From contig JAMPXJ010000001.1 in NCBI GenBank assembly GCA_023701205.1, positions 186,001 to 250,000 on the forward strand: a stretch of 64,000 bases of DNA, given 5' to 3'. A model generated the notes under the pieces. That model was given only the letters and a program-made list of their open reading frames with translations. It was not told where the DNA came from and did not search any database. Positions 50,068-58,835 of the stretch are shown piece by piece. The first letter of the stretch is position 1; every line of letters starts with the position of its first letter. The DNA comes from Oligoflexia bacterium. Its GTDB lineage: Bacteria; Bdellovibrionota; UBA1018. The position numbers and the translations under genes are program-made.

Positions 50068-52252
50068 TCGGATAGGCATACAGGGTCACGCCGCTGATCG
50101 TCCCGTCCTGAAAGGCGCAGGCGCCCGGCGCAGTGTAGTCCCCTTCGCCTTGATACGCGCCGAAGTTGGGCGCATAGACGCAGGCCTCGTTGCTCTCGCA
50201 AAGCCCGTCCTCGTCACCGATCTCGTCGCCGAGGATCTCAAAGGCGTTTCGCAGGAAGAGCCTTCCGGCGAGATCCTGCGTGGTGACGTTGCCATGGGCG
50301 GCCGCGGGGCAAGGGGCGCCCGGGATAAAAGCGTCGTTTTGCGTGTTGCCCGTGCCCGTGGTGTTTCGCAAAACCATATCGAGCGCTTTGAGGCGCCAAT
50401 CGAAGATACGGCAGCTTCCCGCGGAGCAAAGCCTGTTCTGCGAGTCCGTCCAGCCTCGAAAGGGGGTTTCGAAGTTCAGCCAGTCGGCGATCGACACGTA
50501 AGGCGCTTCGCCCAGGGTATCGGAGGCGTTTTTTGAGTCGTCGCGGTAGATCGGGCCGAAAAAGGAATTCAGGGTATCCACACCGCCGACGCGATTGAAA
50601 TCAGAAGCTCCCTGAGGAGTGCAGGAGGCCCCCACGCCAGGATCCGTGCCGCCCAAGGCCTCACAAGCTTCAGGCGTGGAGAGCAGCAGATTGCCGGTGA
50701 GCTTTCCGCGCGCGACGTTAGCAAGTGTGACTGCATAGTGGGCGCCTTGAGCTATTGTCAAATCCGAGCAGTTACTGAAATACGCGCTACCCAGAGTATG
50801 ACTGATCGTAACTTTGGCATGATTGCCACCGTCTTGGTTCCCGGTCAGTCCAAAAAAAACTGAATTATCCGAAAATGAGAGCTCGACGCCACCCGTGGCC
50901 AGCACCTCGCGAAAGTAACTTGTATCAACATCGAGCTGCAGCCCCCTCATTAGAGTGGTGGCAGAAGCTTGAATTCGGGTTCCCAGGGTGTTTCTGAATT
51001 TCAAGATTGATCCAAACATAGATGTGATCTGAACCTGATCCAACCGCGCGGAACGTACCGACTGTTGCATCAGAAGTGGCCCGCCCCAGGTCGACAGGCG
51101 GCGAAATACGGGAAAAGCGCCGGCCTGATAGTAGAGTAGGAAGGCATTGGTCGCGATTTCCGGACTGATCATCTTGCCTTCGAGCCACGTGAATTTTGGA
51201 TCTTGAGAGGCGGCGACGTGGATCAGGCAAAGGGCAGGGGAGGTAGCGATACCACACCATTCGCTATTATCCGACTGATAGGACAGCACGGCCCCCGGCA
51301 AGGTGACGATGCCGATGCGATCGGCTCCGATGAGATAGCCGGCCGAGGTGCGCGAGGACTCCAGCGTGTAGATCGCGCCGGCGGTGCTGAGGGTTGCATA
51401 GGGCCCAACGGGATTCGCTGGCAGCGGGAGCACCGGATTGGTCCACCAGCGGGCAGGGAGGCTTGAGGCGATGGGCTGGCCGTCCCGCCGGAGAATGACG
51501 CGATTCTCCTTCCAGGCAGCGGGCTCGAGCAGGTCGGCGAGCCCCTTGGAATCCTTGAGCCCCCGCGAGCGAAAGACGACGCCCGCTCCGCCGACCGCGC
51601 AGGTCCAGTCGAAGGCCGCAAGCTCATCCGTGGCGGAAAGTCCCGTGCAGTTCGATGCGCCCGCGTACTCGAGCTCCCGCTTCTCGCCGCCATGCAGACA
51701 GGAATAATAGCCTGTCTCGGTTCCCGCGCAAGGAGTCGAGGGAGAGGCGGCATTGACGTAGTCATTCCAGTTCGGGGCGATGGCGAAGCGGGCATTCACG
51801 TTGACGGACGAGACCGGCCTCCAACCGGCCGAAAGTGTGACGGACGAGACCTGGCCCGCGCTATCGATCGCGCGTACGGCCGCGTAATAGGTTTTCGTAG
51901 GGTCGAGATTCAGTCCGCCCAGGCTCGGGGCCTGCGTCGCGGTTCCCGCGCTCTGCCAGTCCTTGAGGTCCGTTTCTCCCGGCGTGGTTCCCAGGGCGAA
52001 TTCAAAACGATCGAGCGCATGGCTGTTTCCCGTTCCCGGATAGGTCCACCGAAGGAGGGGCGAAGAAGTCAGCGATGGCCAGGCCTCTCCATCAGAAAGC
52101 GCTGAGACCGGTGCCGGTGGGCTTCGGTCCCGGATGAAGTCGATGCAGCCGCTTCCGCCGGTCAAGGCTCCCAGAGCCAGGGCCAGGAGAGTGGCCCGGA
52201 TGGAAGTCAGTGTCGTCCGGAATCGCGATCGCGGCTTAAAAGGCGATTTCAT
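50051..52252 (-). CDS. large lipoprotein with FN3-like and beta-helix-like regions
   Basis: A 733-residue lipoprotein (lipobox GGSGC, Cys about 36). Residues about 45-145 form an FN3-like domain (SSPLLRWTYPGTG, FEFALGTTPGETDL, YYAAVRAIDSAGQVSS). The middle (about 330-540) has short repeating hydrophobic strands typical of a right-handed beta-helix (LDQVQITSMFGSILKFRNTLG, ELSFSDNSVFFGLTGN). The C-terminal part has many cysteines. The beta-helix stretch (bases about 50700-51200) is visibly lower in GC than its flanks. No enzymatic motif seen; possibly a surface or adhesion protein. Confidence 0.75.
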   Translation of the reverse strand: MKSPFKPRSRFRTTLTSIRATLLALALGALTGGSGCIDFIRDRSPPAPVSALSDGEAWPSLTSSPLLRWTYPGTGNSHALDRFEFALGTTPGETDLKDWQSAGTATQAPSLGGLNLDPTKTYYAAVRAIDSAGQVSSVTLSAGWRPVSSVNVNARFAIAPNWNDYVNAASPSTPCAGTETGYYSCLHGGEKRELEYAGASNCTGLSATDELAAFDWTCAVGGAGVVFRSRGLKDSKGLADLLEPAAWKENRVILRRDGQPIASSLPARWWTNPVLPLPANPVGPYATLSTAGAIYTLESSRTSAGYLIGADRIGIVTLPGAVLSYQSDNSEWCGIATSPALCLIHVAASQDPKFTWLEGKMISPEIATNAFLLYYQAGAFPVFRRLSTWGGPLLMQQSVRSARLDQVQITSMFGSILKFRNTLGTRIQASATTLMRGLQLDVDTSYFREVLATGGVELSFSDNSVFFGLTGNQDGGNHAKVTISHTLGSAYFSNCSDLTIAQGAHYAVTLANVARGKLTGNLLLSTPEACEALGGTDPGVGASCTPQGASDFNRVGGVDTLNSFFGPIYRDDSKNASDTLGEAPYVSIADWLNFETPFRGWTDSQNRLCSAGSCRIFDWRLKALDMVLRNTTGTGNTQNDAFIPGAPCPAAAHGNVTTQDLAGRLFLRNAFEILGDEIGDEDGLCESNEACVYAPNFGAYQGEGDYTAPGACAFQDGTISGVTLYAYPINGAS

Positions 52253-52541
52253 GAGTTCTTTTCATAGAATCCCATGGAAATAAGGGAATGGAAATAAAAG
52301 TTGACTCTTGTGATCAGGTATGTAAAAGTAATCTTACAGGGCGTGAAAACTGATGCTGCCTTCGGACAGCACCTCACACTGCCCCTGAAAAAATCCCAAA
52401 CAATCTGATTTTTTGTCGCGCCTGTTTCAGGCCAGGACCCCACGGCATTTCTCTTCTGCTGGACGTCCCTGCCCGGAATCCCCTGAAAAGACTCAGCGAC
52501 GCAGCTGGAGCGGTTTGTCCGCTTCGGAAAGGCAGTGTCTT

Positions 52542-53258
52542 ATGAAAAGCAAGACCCCGCAGTTCTTCACTTCTCAGGGAGAAGGCCTTTGGGCCGGTGA
52601 TTCCTATGATCTTTGCATCGAGCTGGGCCCTCGCTCGGACGTGCGGACGAACGCAGCGCTCCGGGCGCTCTGGGGCCAGCCCTGCCTGACCGGCTGCTAT
52701 CTGAAAGGCGACTGCGAACCCGATGCCCAGGCGCGGGTCGCTCCCCAGCTCCAATCCCCGGAGCAGCACCAGGAGGTGCTCCTGGGTCTGATCGCCCTGC
52801 CCAACGGGGCGGTGGTTCCTTGCGGCAGCCGCGTCGTCCATCAGGCCGATGGCCGCGATTGGCTCATCTTCTTCATGCCGATGGCGGCGCTCTCCAAGGC
52901 TTTCGGACTCGGAGGCTTTCCTTTCCTGGATCGCGACGAAACCGAAGGGAAGCGCGCGGAGCTCGACCAGCTGCTCCTGGGCCTGGCCAGAGGCGTCCGA
53001 TCCTACGTGAGTTTCGATCTCGGTCTCGTCGGCTATGACCTTCTCGCTCGAGTGTATGGGGGGGTGAATCTGGAAATCGCGCGGCGCATGGCCCCGCAGG
53101 ATCGCCAGGAGTTGGCCCTGCTCGTGGCCGGAGAGTGGCGTCCTCGGGTTTCCGGGGCGGCGGTTTCGGTGAAGCCGAAGGACGAGGCTTCCGAGGAAAA
53201 GCCTCGGCGCCGCTTCTTTCCTGGCAAGATCCTGAGCCTGCTGCTTTCCCGCTTTTGA
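52542..53258 (+). CDS. hypothetical cytoplasmic protein
   Basis: A 238-residue protein without signal peptide or membrane helix. It starts MKSKTPQFFTSQGEGLWAG (19 residues), has four cysteines (DLCIEL, PCLTGCYLKGDC) and hydrophobic segments such as LLGLIALPNGAVVPCGS and DWLIFFMPMAALSKAFGLGG. A basic tail (KPRRRFFPGKILSLLLSRF) could touch the membrane. GGAAAGG stands upstream of ATG 52542. No homology is recognised. The 290-bp stretch before it, shared with the divergent lipoprotein gene, is AT-rich and should hold both promoters. Confidence 0.6.
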   Translation: MKSKTPQFFTSQGEGLWAGDSYDLCIELGPRSDVRTNAALRALWGQPCLTGCYLKGDCEPDAQARVAPQLQSPEQHQEVLLGLIALPNGAVVPCGSRVVHQADGRDWLIFFMPMAALSKAFGLGGFPFLDRDETEGKRAELDQLLLGLARGVRSYVSFDLGLVGYDLLARVYGGVNLEIARRMAPQDRQELALLVAGEWRPRVSGAAVSVKPKDEASEEKPRRRFFPGKILSLLLSRF

Positions 53259-53389
53259 TCCAGTCAGTCTGATGAGGTATGGCGTGAAGACGGATGCGTA
53301 ACGTCGGCCCGCGATTCACGCTTCCTGGAGAGCCGATCATCATCAAAGCGCGCAACCAAGCGAGCTTTGACTTCGAGGGGGTAATTGTC

Positions 53390-54553
53390 ATGAAGTTCAA
53401 ACCAGGGTTCCGGTTCCTTTGGCGGGCGCTCGCCTGCGCGCTAATCGTCGGCTTCGCCGCAAGTCCCGCATCCGCGGCGATGCAGCCCATGTACTCGAAC
53501 GGCGAAGGCCCGGTTATTTCGATTACGCCATCGGCCGAGGTGCTTCCCGCGGGAATAGTCGAATTCAAGGTCGAAGCGAGCGATCCTGATGGCCTGGGGT
53601 GCGCGAATTTCTCTTACCCATACATTGGACGGGCAATGGTCGACTGCGAGCTGCCTTTCAGTTTTTTCGTGGATACGCGCAGAATCCCGATCCCTTCAGG
53701 CGCGGACAGACGCAATGTCACCATCACCGTCAGTGACAGCAAGGGGAACTCCACGGGGGTCTGGTACCTCTTTGACCTCGACCCGAACGTAGCGGGACTG
53801 CCTCCGCTGGATACCACCCCGCCGGTTCTCCGCTGGGTGACGCCAACGATCGATACGACCACTTACGGGCGCATGTCCGGGAGTTACTCGTATATTCCGG
53901 TCGACAGCGGCAAGGTCATCGCAAGCTTCAATGCCTCGGATGATACCGGAGTACAGCGAGTCGAGCTGCTCCTCAGTATCTGTGGCCGAGGAAAGGTACT
54001 CACCAAAGAAGCCGCCCCTTACTCGTTTGAGCTGGATGCGGCGAAGCTGTATGCCGAGATGCCCGCCGGCTGCACTGGAGGGGTGAGTCTCCTGGGGTAT
54101 ATCTGGGACAAGTCGGGGATCTGGGCAGGGGTTTCGGATTCTTACAGCTCTTCCCGAACCTTGGTCTATGACAATCATGGAGATGTGACCGGCCCGAGCC
54201 TCAAGATCCTGAGCCCCGTGGATGGCAGCACCCTGCCGTCCAACCGGGTGCTGACGATCGAGCTGGAAGCCACGGATCCGGCAGGCGTGAGTTCGGTTGT
54301 GGTCTCGATCAACAGCGGTACTGGAGGAGGATGCACTTTCGTAGCTCCGCCCTATACCTGTACCGTGACCGTTCCCGTGCCGGGGCCGTACTACCCATAC
54401 ACGGGCACTCTGATCGCGGTCAGTGCCCTGGACTTTTACCATAACCAGACTAAGGCCGGGGTGAGGCTGATCGACCCGGCCCAGACGACGGATACCTCGA
54501 GTCCGTCGGGCGATACGAGCTACGCAAAGCCGGGGAAAGGACGCAAGAAGTAA
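53390..54553 (+). CDS. secreted protein with Ig-like domains
   Basis: A 387-residue exported protein: signal peptide (about 1-30, cleavage near ASA-AM), three Ig/cadherin-like domains marked by GPVISITPSAEVLPAG, TTPPVLRWVTPT and GPSLKILSPVDGSTLP with 'DxxGVxxVE' strands (DDTGVQRVELLL, DPAGVSSVVVSI). The tail is Ser/Thr/Lys-rich. Such Ig-stack proteins are usually surface-exposed or adhesive. GAGGGGG lies before ATG 53390; the upstream extension to 53294 lacks signal character. Confidence 0.72.
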   Translation: MKFKPGFRFLWRALACALIVGFAASPASAAMQPMYSNGEGPVISITPSAEVLPAGIVEFKVEASDPDGLGCANFSYPYIGRAMVDCELPFSFFVDTRRIPIPSGADRRNVTITVSDSKGNSTGVWYLFDLDPNVAGLPPLDTTPPVLRWVTPTIDTTTYGRMSGSYSYIPVDSGKVIASFNASDDTGVQRVELLLSICGRGKVLTKEAAPYSFELDAAKLYAEMPAGCTGGVSLLGYIWDKSGIWAGVSDSYSSSRTLVYDNHGDVTGPSLKILSPVDGSTLPSNRVLTIELEATDPAGVSSVVVSINSGTGGGCTFVAPPYTCTVTVPVPGPYYPYTGTLIAVSALDFYHNQTKAGVRLIDPAQTTDTSSPSGDTSYAKPGKGRKK

Positions 54554-54572
54554 GCTCCATTCCGCAAGAAAC

Positions 54573-54622
54573 TAAAAAGAGCGACGCGGCGGCGAAGGGT
54601 CGGACCCGGCGCCGCCGTCCGC
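54573..54622 (-). terminator. GC-rich hairpin with T-run on the minus strand
   Basis: CGGCGGCG and CGCCGCCG arms with a long loop, then CTCTTTTTAG on the minus strand, directly downstream of the minus-strand secreted-protein gene and between convergent stops. Confidence 0.55.
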
Positions 54623-54623
54623 A

Positions 54624-55070
54624 TCAGGGGGCTCGGCAGTGCCGCTCCACCGTGAGCGTGAGGACCTGCCCGTTGTTTTCGAGCCGGAACACCTGGGGCT
54701 TCGGCAGCTCCGTCACGCAAGAAGAGCCGCGAAGCGCGCGCGTACGCCGATCCTTCAGAATCGAGGCGCGGTAGGTCTGCTTCGGAAGATGGAACTGGCG
54801 CGCGCCGGAAGCGACGTTCCGGAAGGTCTTCTTTTGCCGGCATTTGGCCTGATCATTTTTGCAGTTCCATTCGAGCAGGGCCCCCAGGTCGACTGGCGCG
54901 CACTGCCGCGGCGCGGGTCGGGCATCCGGGACTCCACCCGCGACGGTCTCACAGCTCTCGATGCGGATCCAGAAGCTGAGCGGCTTTTTCGCGGCTTGGG
55001 CCGGAGCCGCGAGCGTGGACGCGAGCAGCGCGATCGCGACTGGCCATCTCCATACGAGGATCTTCTTCAT
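54624..55070 (-). CDS. small secreted protein
   Basis: A 148-residue exported protein with a signal peptide (KKILVWRWPVAIALLASTLA, cleavage near AQA-AK). The mature domain is basic and has six cysteines (ESCETV, RQCAPV, WNCKND, AKCRQK, SSCVTE, RHCRAP), an even number suited to disulfides. Strand-like segments are PLSFWIRIESC and VFRLENNGQVLTLTVERHC. Not recognised. Confidence 0.65.
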   Translation of the reverse strand: MKKILVWRWPVAIALLASTLAAPAQAAKKPLSFWIRIESCETVAGGVPDARPAPRQCAPVDLGALLEWNCKNDQAKCRQKKTFRNVASGARQFHLPKQTYRASILKDRRTRALRGSSCVTELPKPQVFRLENNGQVLTLTVERHCRAP

Positions 55071-55111
55071 TTCGGAATAGTTTCAGCCGACGTGCGCCCT
55101 CGTCAAGAAGA

Positions 55112-55309
55112 GCTTCCGATGGATTCCACTCGGCGCTGATCCGCGAAGATCTCCTGAAATCCCTCGGTCATTTGGAATATAGCTACAGGAAGGTTCAGGC
55201 CATCGATCTTTCGAAGTCTCCCTGGAGCGAGGAAGAGCTCGAGACCCTGGAGAGCTTTTCGTCCCGATTCGCGCGGACCGGCGGGCTATTCAGCTCTAGG
55301 GAAGGTTGA
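55112..55309 (+). pseudogene. remnant of a HEPN-family protein
   Basis: An open frame of 65 codons without a start codon reads ALIREDLLKSLGHLEYSYRKV, PWSEEELETLESFSSRFAR (parts given) and stops. This matches the N-terminal helices of HEPN-domain proteins that pair with minimal nucleotidyltransferases in toxin-antitoxin systems; the usual continuation with the RX4-6H RNase motif is absent. No nucleotidyltransferase gene lies beside it. Confidence 0.5.
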
Positions 55310-55343
55310 ATTCCCTCGTGATTCAGGTTGGGTTTCTGATTTA

Positions 55344-55370
55344 TTGACTAAAAAAGTCGATAAATATAAG
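55344..55370 (+). promoter_or_regulatory. AT-rich promoter before the HELAH protein
   Basis: TTGACT (55344-55349), 15-bp spacer, TATAAG (55365-55370), 9 bases before ATG 55380. The spacer includes GACT-N5-AGTC dyad symmetry (55346-55358). The leader would be about 3 nt. Confidence 0.45.
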
Positions 55371-55379
55371 TTCCGTGCG

Positions 55380-56345
55380 ATGCGAATTATTGCGGCATGC
55401 AACTCAGTCATTTCATCAACCTTGATCTCTGCGCTGGCGGTTTTAGCCACTCTTGCAGCCGCAAGCGCGGGGGAGCGTTTCAGTACGCGCTATTCCGCCA
55501 GCCTGACAGCCTTCCTGGGTCTCGATACGCTCCGAATCGAACAGGCGGCGCGGGATGTGTGGCTCGCGCATCCCAGCCTGCTCAAGCAATGGGAGCTCAT
55601 CAGCGCTGAAGCGAACGCTACCTATAACGGCGCGCTCAACACCATCGAGGTGTCGCCGGCGCTGACGCTGCCGGCCGGCTCGCTGGAATCCGGCAAGCGG
55701 CGCCTGAAGACCGTGCCGGAGCTGCTTGCGGACTCTCCGGCCTATGCGGTGCATGTCACGACCGTATTCCACGAGCTGGCCCACGCCGAATACGATGTCC
55801 TGGTCGAGGAAGGCGCGACAGCCGCCGATCGCCGGCTCTTTTCGCTGATCGAGCGGGAGATCCGCCCTTCGTTCGCGAGCCGCTTCCCGAGGGTGTCGAG
55901 CGAGGTCGCTGTTTCGGAGTACTTTGCGTATTTTCACGGCGCGGTGCTGGAGCTGCTTTTCGAGGAACGTCACCAGCTGCTGTTTTATAACGGCATCGAT
56001 CCGCTGACGGGCGCGTGCCTTCCGCTGAGGTCGCTGCGCGAGAAGGCGCGCGAGCTCCCTTTGCGCGAGTTCCTTGAGCTGAACGGGCTGGGAGCCGGCG
56101 ATGAAACTCCTTATGCCGAGCGCATCCAGGTCGATTACGTTTTCGTGCAGGGCAGGGATCTGGCGCTTTCCATCGGAGAGCCCGGCCATTTCCGGCCGGA
56201 ATGGAAGGCGGAGTTCTGGCGGCATTTCGAGGCTTTCTACCAGCCTCCGCGCAATCGTCTCGCGCTCCTTCAGGCGCTTCGCGAGGATGCCGCGCTCTCC
56301 GCGCAAGTCGCGCGGTGCCGGGCCACGCTGCTGGTGGAGAGATGA
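55380..56345 (+). CDS. exported protein with a HELAH zinc-metalloprotease-like motif
   Basis: A 321-residue protein with a hydrophobic N-terminal segment (about 5-35, ending AASA-GE, probable signal peptide). The motif TTVFHELAHAEYD (HExxH, about residues 131-135) is followed by SEYFAYFHGAVLELLFEE, whose Glu residues could complete a gluzincin-like zinc site. It may be a periplasmic metallopeptidase, but no known family is recognised outside the motif. ATG 55380 follows a promoter by 9 bases; an in-frame TTG at 55344 lies inside the -35. Confidence 0.7.
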   Translation: MRIIAACNSVISSTLISALAVLATLAAASAGERFSTRYSASLTAFLGLDTLRIEQAARDVWLAHPSLLKQWELISAEANATYNGALNTIEVSPALTLPAGSLESGKRRLKTVPELLADSPAYAVHVTTVFHELAHAEYDVLVEEGATAADRRLFSLIEREIRPSFASRFPRVSSEVAVSEYFAYFHGAVLELLFEERHQLLFYNGIDPLTGACLPLRSLREKARELPLREFLELNGLGAGDETPYAERIQVDYVFVQGRDLALSIGEPGHFRPEWKAEFWRHFEAFYQPPRNRLALLQALREDAALSAQVARCRATLLVER

Positions 56346-56587
56346 CAAATGATCGCGGACGGCTGTTGCCGGATTGCGCGGCGAGCGCCCGACCTGGGCC
56401 GGGCCGCGCCGTTCTCGATCATGGCGTAGGACGTGAGCCAGAGTGCCGCCGTCATCCATGTGTAGGCGATGAAAACCACTTGGATCTGTAGGGCTCGGCG
56501 GACGAACGGGCTCTGGGGGGCTGGCCGCAGCGAATTCCCCGATGGGCACTCCAAAACCGGCCAGTGACTGGACCAGGACGAAGCGCG

Positions 56588-56905
56588 TTACTCGGCGGAC
56601 TTCTCTTTGACAAGCTTGCCGTCGGTGGACCGCTCCGCAGCCTGCTTGAGGCGGTAGCTCCGGCCCTCAAACTTGAGCAGATGTCCACGGTGGAGAAGTC
56701 GATCGAGGATCGCACTGGCGATCGTCTGGTCTCCAAGGACCTTGCCTCAGTCCTCGAGAATCCGGTTCGAGGTGATCAGAGTGCTGCGCTCGCCATACCG
56801 GTTCATGACGACTTCGAGTAGCTCCTCTCCGGCGTGCGGAGGGAGCTTGCGCAGAGCCAGATCATCAATGACGAGGAGGATCAAGAGGGCATCTTCGTGG
56901 CATCA
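56588..56905 (-). pseudogene. istB remnant of an IS21-family element
   Basis: The minus strand encodes the C-terminal third of IstB: ALLILLVIDDLALRKLPPH (Walker B region), GEELLEVVMNRYGERSTLI, TSNRILED, then a TGA in place of the usual Trp, and GKVLGDQTIASAILDRLLH, HLLKFEGRSYRLK. The start, Walker A part and istA are missing, so the element is dead. About 240 bp between the HELAH gene and this remnant, and about 290 bp from it to the tRNA, hold no clear gene. Confidence 0.8.
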
Positions 56906-57192
56906 ATCCACCGAAGCGCGACGAGCTCCAGTGCGGATTTCTTCGGGAGCGTTGTATTGTAGTGCCAATCAAATCATCCAGTCCTTGCGGGCAAATGCCT
57001 TCTCGATTTGAGAAGACGAAATTGGGTGGGCCGCGCAGGAAGCATCGAGGAAGCAAAAAGGAAGCATACTCACGAAATTTTCTGAAATTTCGCGAAAGAT
57101 TCAGGCCGTGACCGCCAGGCCCGTGATTGTGATTTCAACTACTTGGTTTGCTTTGACTTGCTGACGACTTGCTTGGAACTTGACTCGAAAAA
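56906..57192. other. non-coding gap next to the IS remnant
   Basis: About 290 bp with only short frames, lower in GC than the flanks, probably scar sequence from the IS21 element. No inverted terminal repeat or target duplication could be matched by eye. The region 56346-56587 on the other side also lacks a recognised gene; one minus frame there has a membrane-like segment (IQVVFIAYTWMTAALWLTSY) that may be another remnant. Confidence 0.4.
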
Positions 57193-57282
57193 TGGCGGAG
57201 AGAGTGGGATTCGAACCCACGGTACAGTTTCCTGTACACACGCTTTCCAAGCGTGCGCCTTCAACCGCTCGGCCATCTCTCC
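57193..57282 (-). tRNA. tRNA-Ser (GGA)
   Basis: A 90-nt class II tRNA on the minus strand: acceptor stem GGAGAGA/TCTCTCC with encoded CCA, D-arm GCCGAGCGGTTGAAGGC, anticodon loop CTTGGAAAG with anticodon GGA, a long variable arm, and TTCGAATCC in the T-arm. It reads UCC/UCU serine codons. It lies beside a dead IS21 element. Confidence 0.97.
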
Positions 57283-57480
57283 GCATTTTAAAAGAACGGC
57301 ACCTGGAGCAGATCCGGGTGCCAGCAATTGTGTTTGGCTGCTTTCTTAGCGAGCCGCATTCAATGCTTGAAGAGTTTGTCTCCCAAAAGCTTCAGGCCGC
57401 GTCAAGGGGATTTCCACTTTTGAACAGAGGCTTGCGGCATCGGTCCGGGTAGTGGGCCGCGCGTTGCACGTTTTCGCTCC

Positions 57481-58107
57481 ATGCGGCTCCCCCCTGGCTG
57501 GCGGAGGCTCGAAAACTGGCGCAACTGGGCCGGCTGGATCGTACTGAACTTCTCGGCGCCGATCGGTTTTTTCTGGACCTTTCGGACCTTTGGACCGCGG
57601 CCGGCCATCCTACTTGCGATCGTCCTCACATTCGCACAGGCGCTCTATCACCGAATCCGCGGGCTTCGGTTCTCGCCGTTTTTCCTGGTCGCCTCGGGCT
57701 TCACGATCGTCTTCGGTTCGATCGATCTGCTGCTCGTCGCGCACCCGCGTTTCTTTCGGTTCGGGCCTTTCGCCCAGAACTTCCTGCTCGGGATCGCCTT
57801 TTTGGGGACGTTGCTGTCCCGCGCCCCGGCGATCGCGTGGTTCGCCGCCGCGTTGCCGCGGGAGCTCCGATCCGATCTCGATCGCGTCGGTAACCGGTAT
57901 CTTCACCGGGTGACCCTGGTCTGGGGGCTATACTTCCTGCTCAAGGCTTTTCTGTTCCTGTATTTGGCTTTTCGCGTGGACCTGGGGGTCTTAATCCTGC
58001 TGCGGTCCGTGATCGGAGGCGGCAGCCTGGTGCTGATGTTCGTGGGGGAGCTCGCTTATCGGAAGTGGCTTTTGCCCGCGCGTACGCGCCGGCCCGAAAA
58101 AGCTTGA
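57481..58107 (+). CDS. VC0807-like polytopic membrane protein
   Basis: A 208-residue inner-membrane protein with about six transmembrane helices (GWIVLNFSAPIGFFWTF, AILLAIVLTFAQALYH, FFLVASGFTIVFGSIDLLL, NFLLGIAFLGTLLS, LVWGLYFLLKAFLFLYLAF, VIGGGSLVLMFVGEL). The order and the 'AQALYHRIRG' loop match the VC0807/septation-protein-A-like family of unknown function. No ribosome site is obvious before ATG 57481. Confidence 0.7.
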   Translation: MRLPPGWRRLENWRNWAGWIVLNFSAPIGFFWTFRTFGPRPAILLAIVLTFAQALYHRIRGLRFSPFFLVASGFTIVFGSIDLLLVAHPRFFRFGPFAQNFLLGIAFLGTLLSRAPAIAWFAAALPRELRSDLDRVGNRYLHRVTLVWGLYFLLKAFLFLYLAFRVDLGVLILLRSVIGGGSLVLMFVGELAYRKWLLPARTRRPEKA

Positions 58108-58114
58108 TTTCGAG

Positions 58115-58140
58115 TGCATAAATGCATAAGCATCCGTTTA
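58115..58140. promoter_or_regulatory. AT-rich operator region of the arsR-feoAB operon
   Basis: TGCATAA occurs twice (58115-58121 and 58123-58129), and TGCAT-AA-ATGCA forms a palindrome within it; ATAAA...TTTAT symmetry extends to 58140. TTGATT at 58104 is a possible -35. The location just before the arsR ATG suits autoregulation by the ArsR protein. Confidence 0.45.
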
Positions 58141-58141
58141 T

Positions 58142-58567
58142 ATGTTTCAGACGAAGTCCCAGAGCCCAGCCGGCGGCCGAGTTCCCCTTCAGCGACGGGG
58201 CGCGGCTGCAGTCCCAAGTCCGGCGGGACGCGCCGTCAAGCCGAGGCGCCGGGCGGCCGGCCAAAGCGGACTTCGCAATCCCGAGCGCCTCTTCGCGCTG
58301 CTGGCGGAGACTTTCCAGGCGCTCGGCGATCCCACGCGGGTGCAGATCGTCTGGACGCTCTCGCAGGGCGAGCTTTGCGTCGGCGATCTCGCGCGCAAGG
58401 TCGGGATGAGCCAGCCCGCGGTGAGCCATCATCTGCGCACGCTGCGGAACCTCAAGCTCGTGCGCGTGCGCCGCGACGGGCGCACTTCTTATTACGCTAT
58501 CGACGATGACCATATCGGGCGGCTTCTGAGCGAAGGCATCGAGCATGTGGAGGATCTGATCGGATGA
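58142..58567 (+). CDS. ArsR/SmtB-family metalloregulator
   Basis: A 141-residue winged-helix repressor. After a Pro/Arg-rich N-terminal extension (about 1-48), the domain reads LAETFQALGDPTRVQIVWTL, LCVGDLARKVGMSQPAVSHHL and RDGRTSYYAI. The last helix has DDHIGRLLSEGIEHVED, close to the D-x-H-x10-H-x2-(H/E) zinc site of SmtB/CzrA. It overlaps feoA by ATGA, so it probably controls the ferrous-iron uptake genes, in response to zinc or another metal. The recognition-helix Cys pair of arsenic sensors is absent. Confidence 0.9.
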   Translation: MFQTKSQSPAGGRVPLQRRGAAAVPSPAGRAVKPRRRAAGQSGLRNPERLFALLAETFQALGDPTRVQIVWTLSQGELCVGDLARKVGMSQPAVSHHLRTLRNLKLVRVRRDGRTSYYAIDDDHIGRLLSEGIEHVEDLIG

Positions 58568-58833
58568 AAGCGCCAATCAGCAAGTTGGGGCAACTGAGGA
58601 AGGGACAGGGCGGCCGGATCGTGGCGATCGAAGCCGTCGCGCATCACGAGGAGCTCGCGCAGCGCCTGATGGAAATGGGCCTGCTCGAAGGCTGCAGCGT
58701 GGAGGTGATCCACGAGGCGCCGTTCGGGCGCGATCCGATTGCCGTGCGCGTGCGTGGCGCGCTCGTGGCGCTGCGGCGGAACGAGGCGGATCAGATCACC
58801 GTCGAACTCGACTCCGGTCGGAAGGGCGCCTGA
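58564..58833 (+). CDS. feoA: FeoA, ferrous iron transport accessory protein
   Basis: An 89-residue SH3-like protein with the FeoA pattern LGQLRKGQGGRIVAIE, RLMEMGLLEGCSVEVIHEAPFG (parts) and DPIAVRVRGALVALRRNEA. FeoA is thought to assist FeoB at the membrane. ATGA overlap with arsR upstream; feoB starts 3 bases downstream. Confidence 0.94.
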   Translation: MKAPISKLGQLRKGQGGRIVAIEAVAHHEELAQRLMEMGLLEGCSVEVIHEAPFGRDPIAVRVRGALVALRRNEADQITVELDSGRKGA

Positions 58834-58835
58834 CC

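Noticed and set aside
56346-56587. Minus frame with a membrane-like segment next to the IS relic
   Set aside because: Too short and without start context or recognised family to call a gene.
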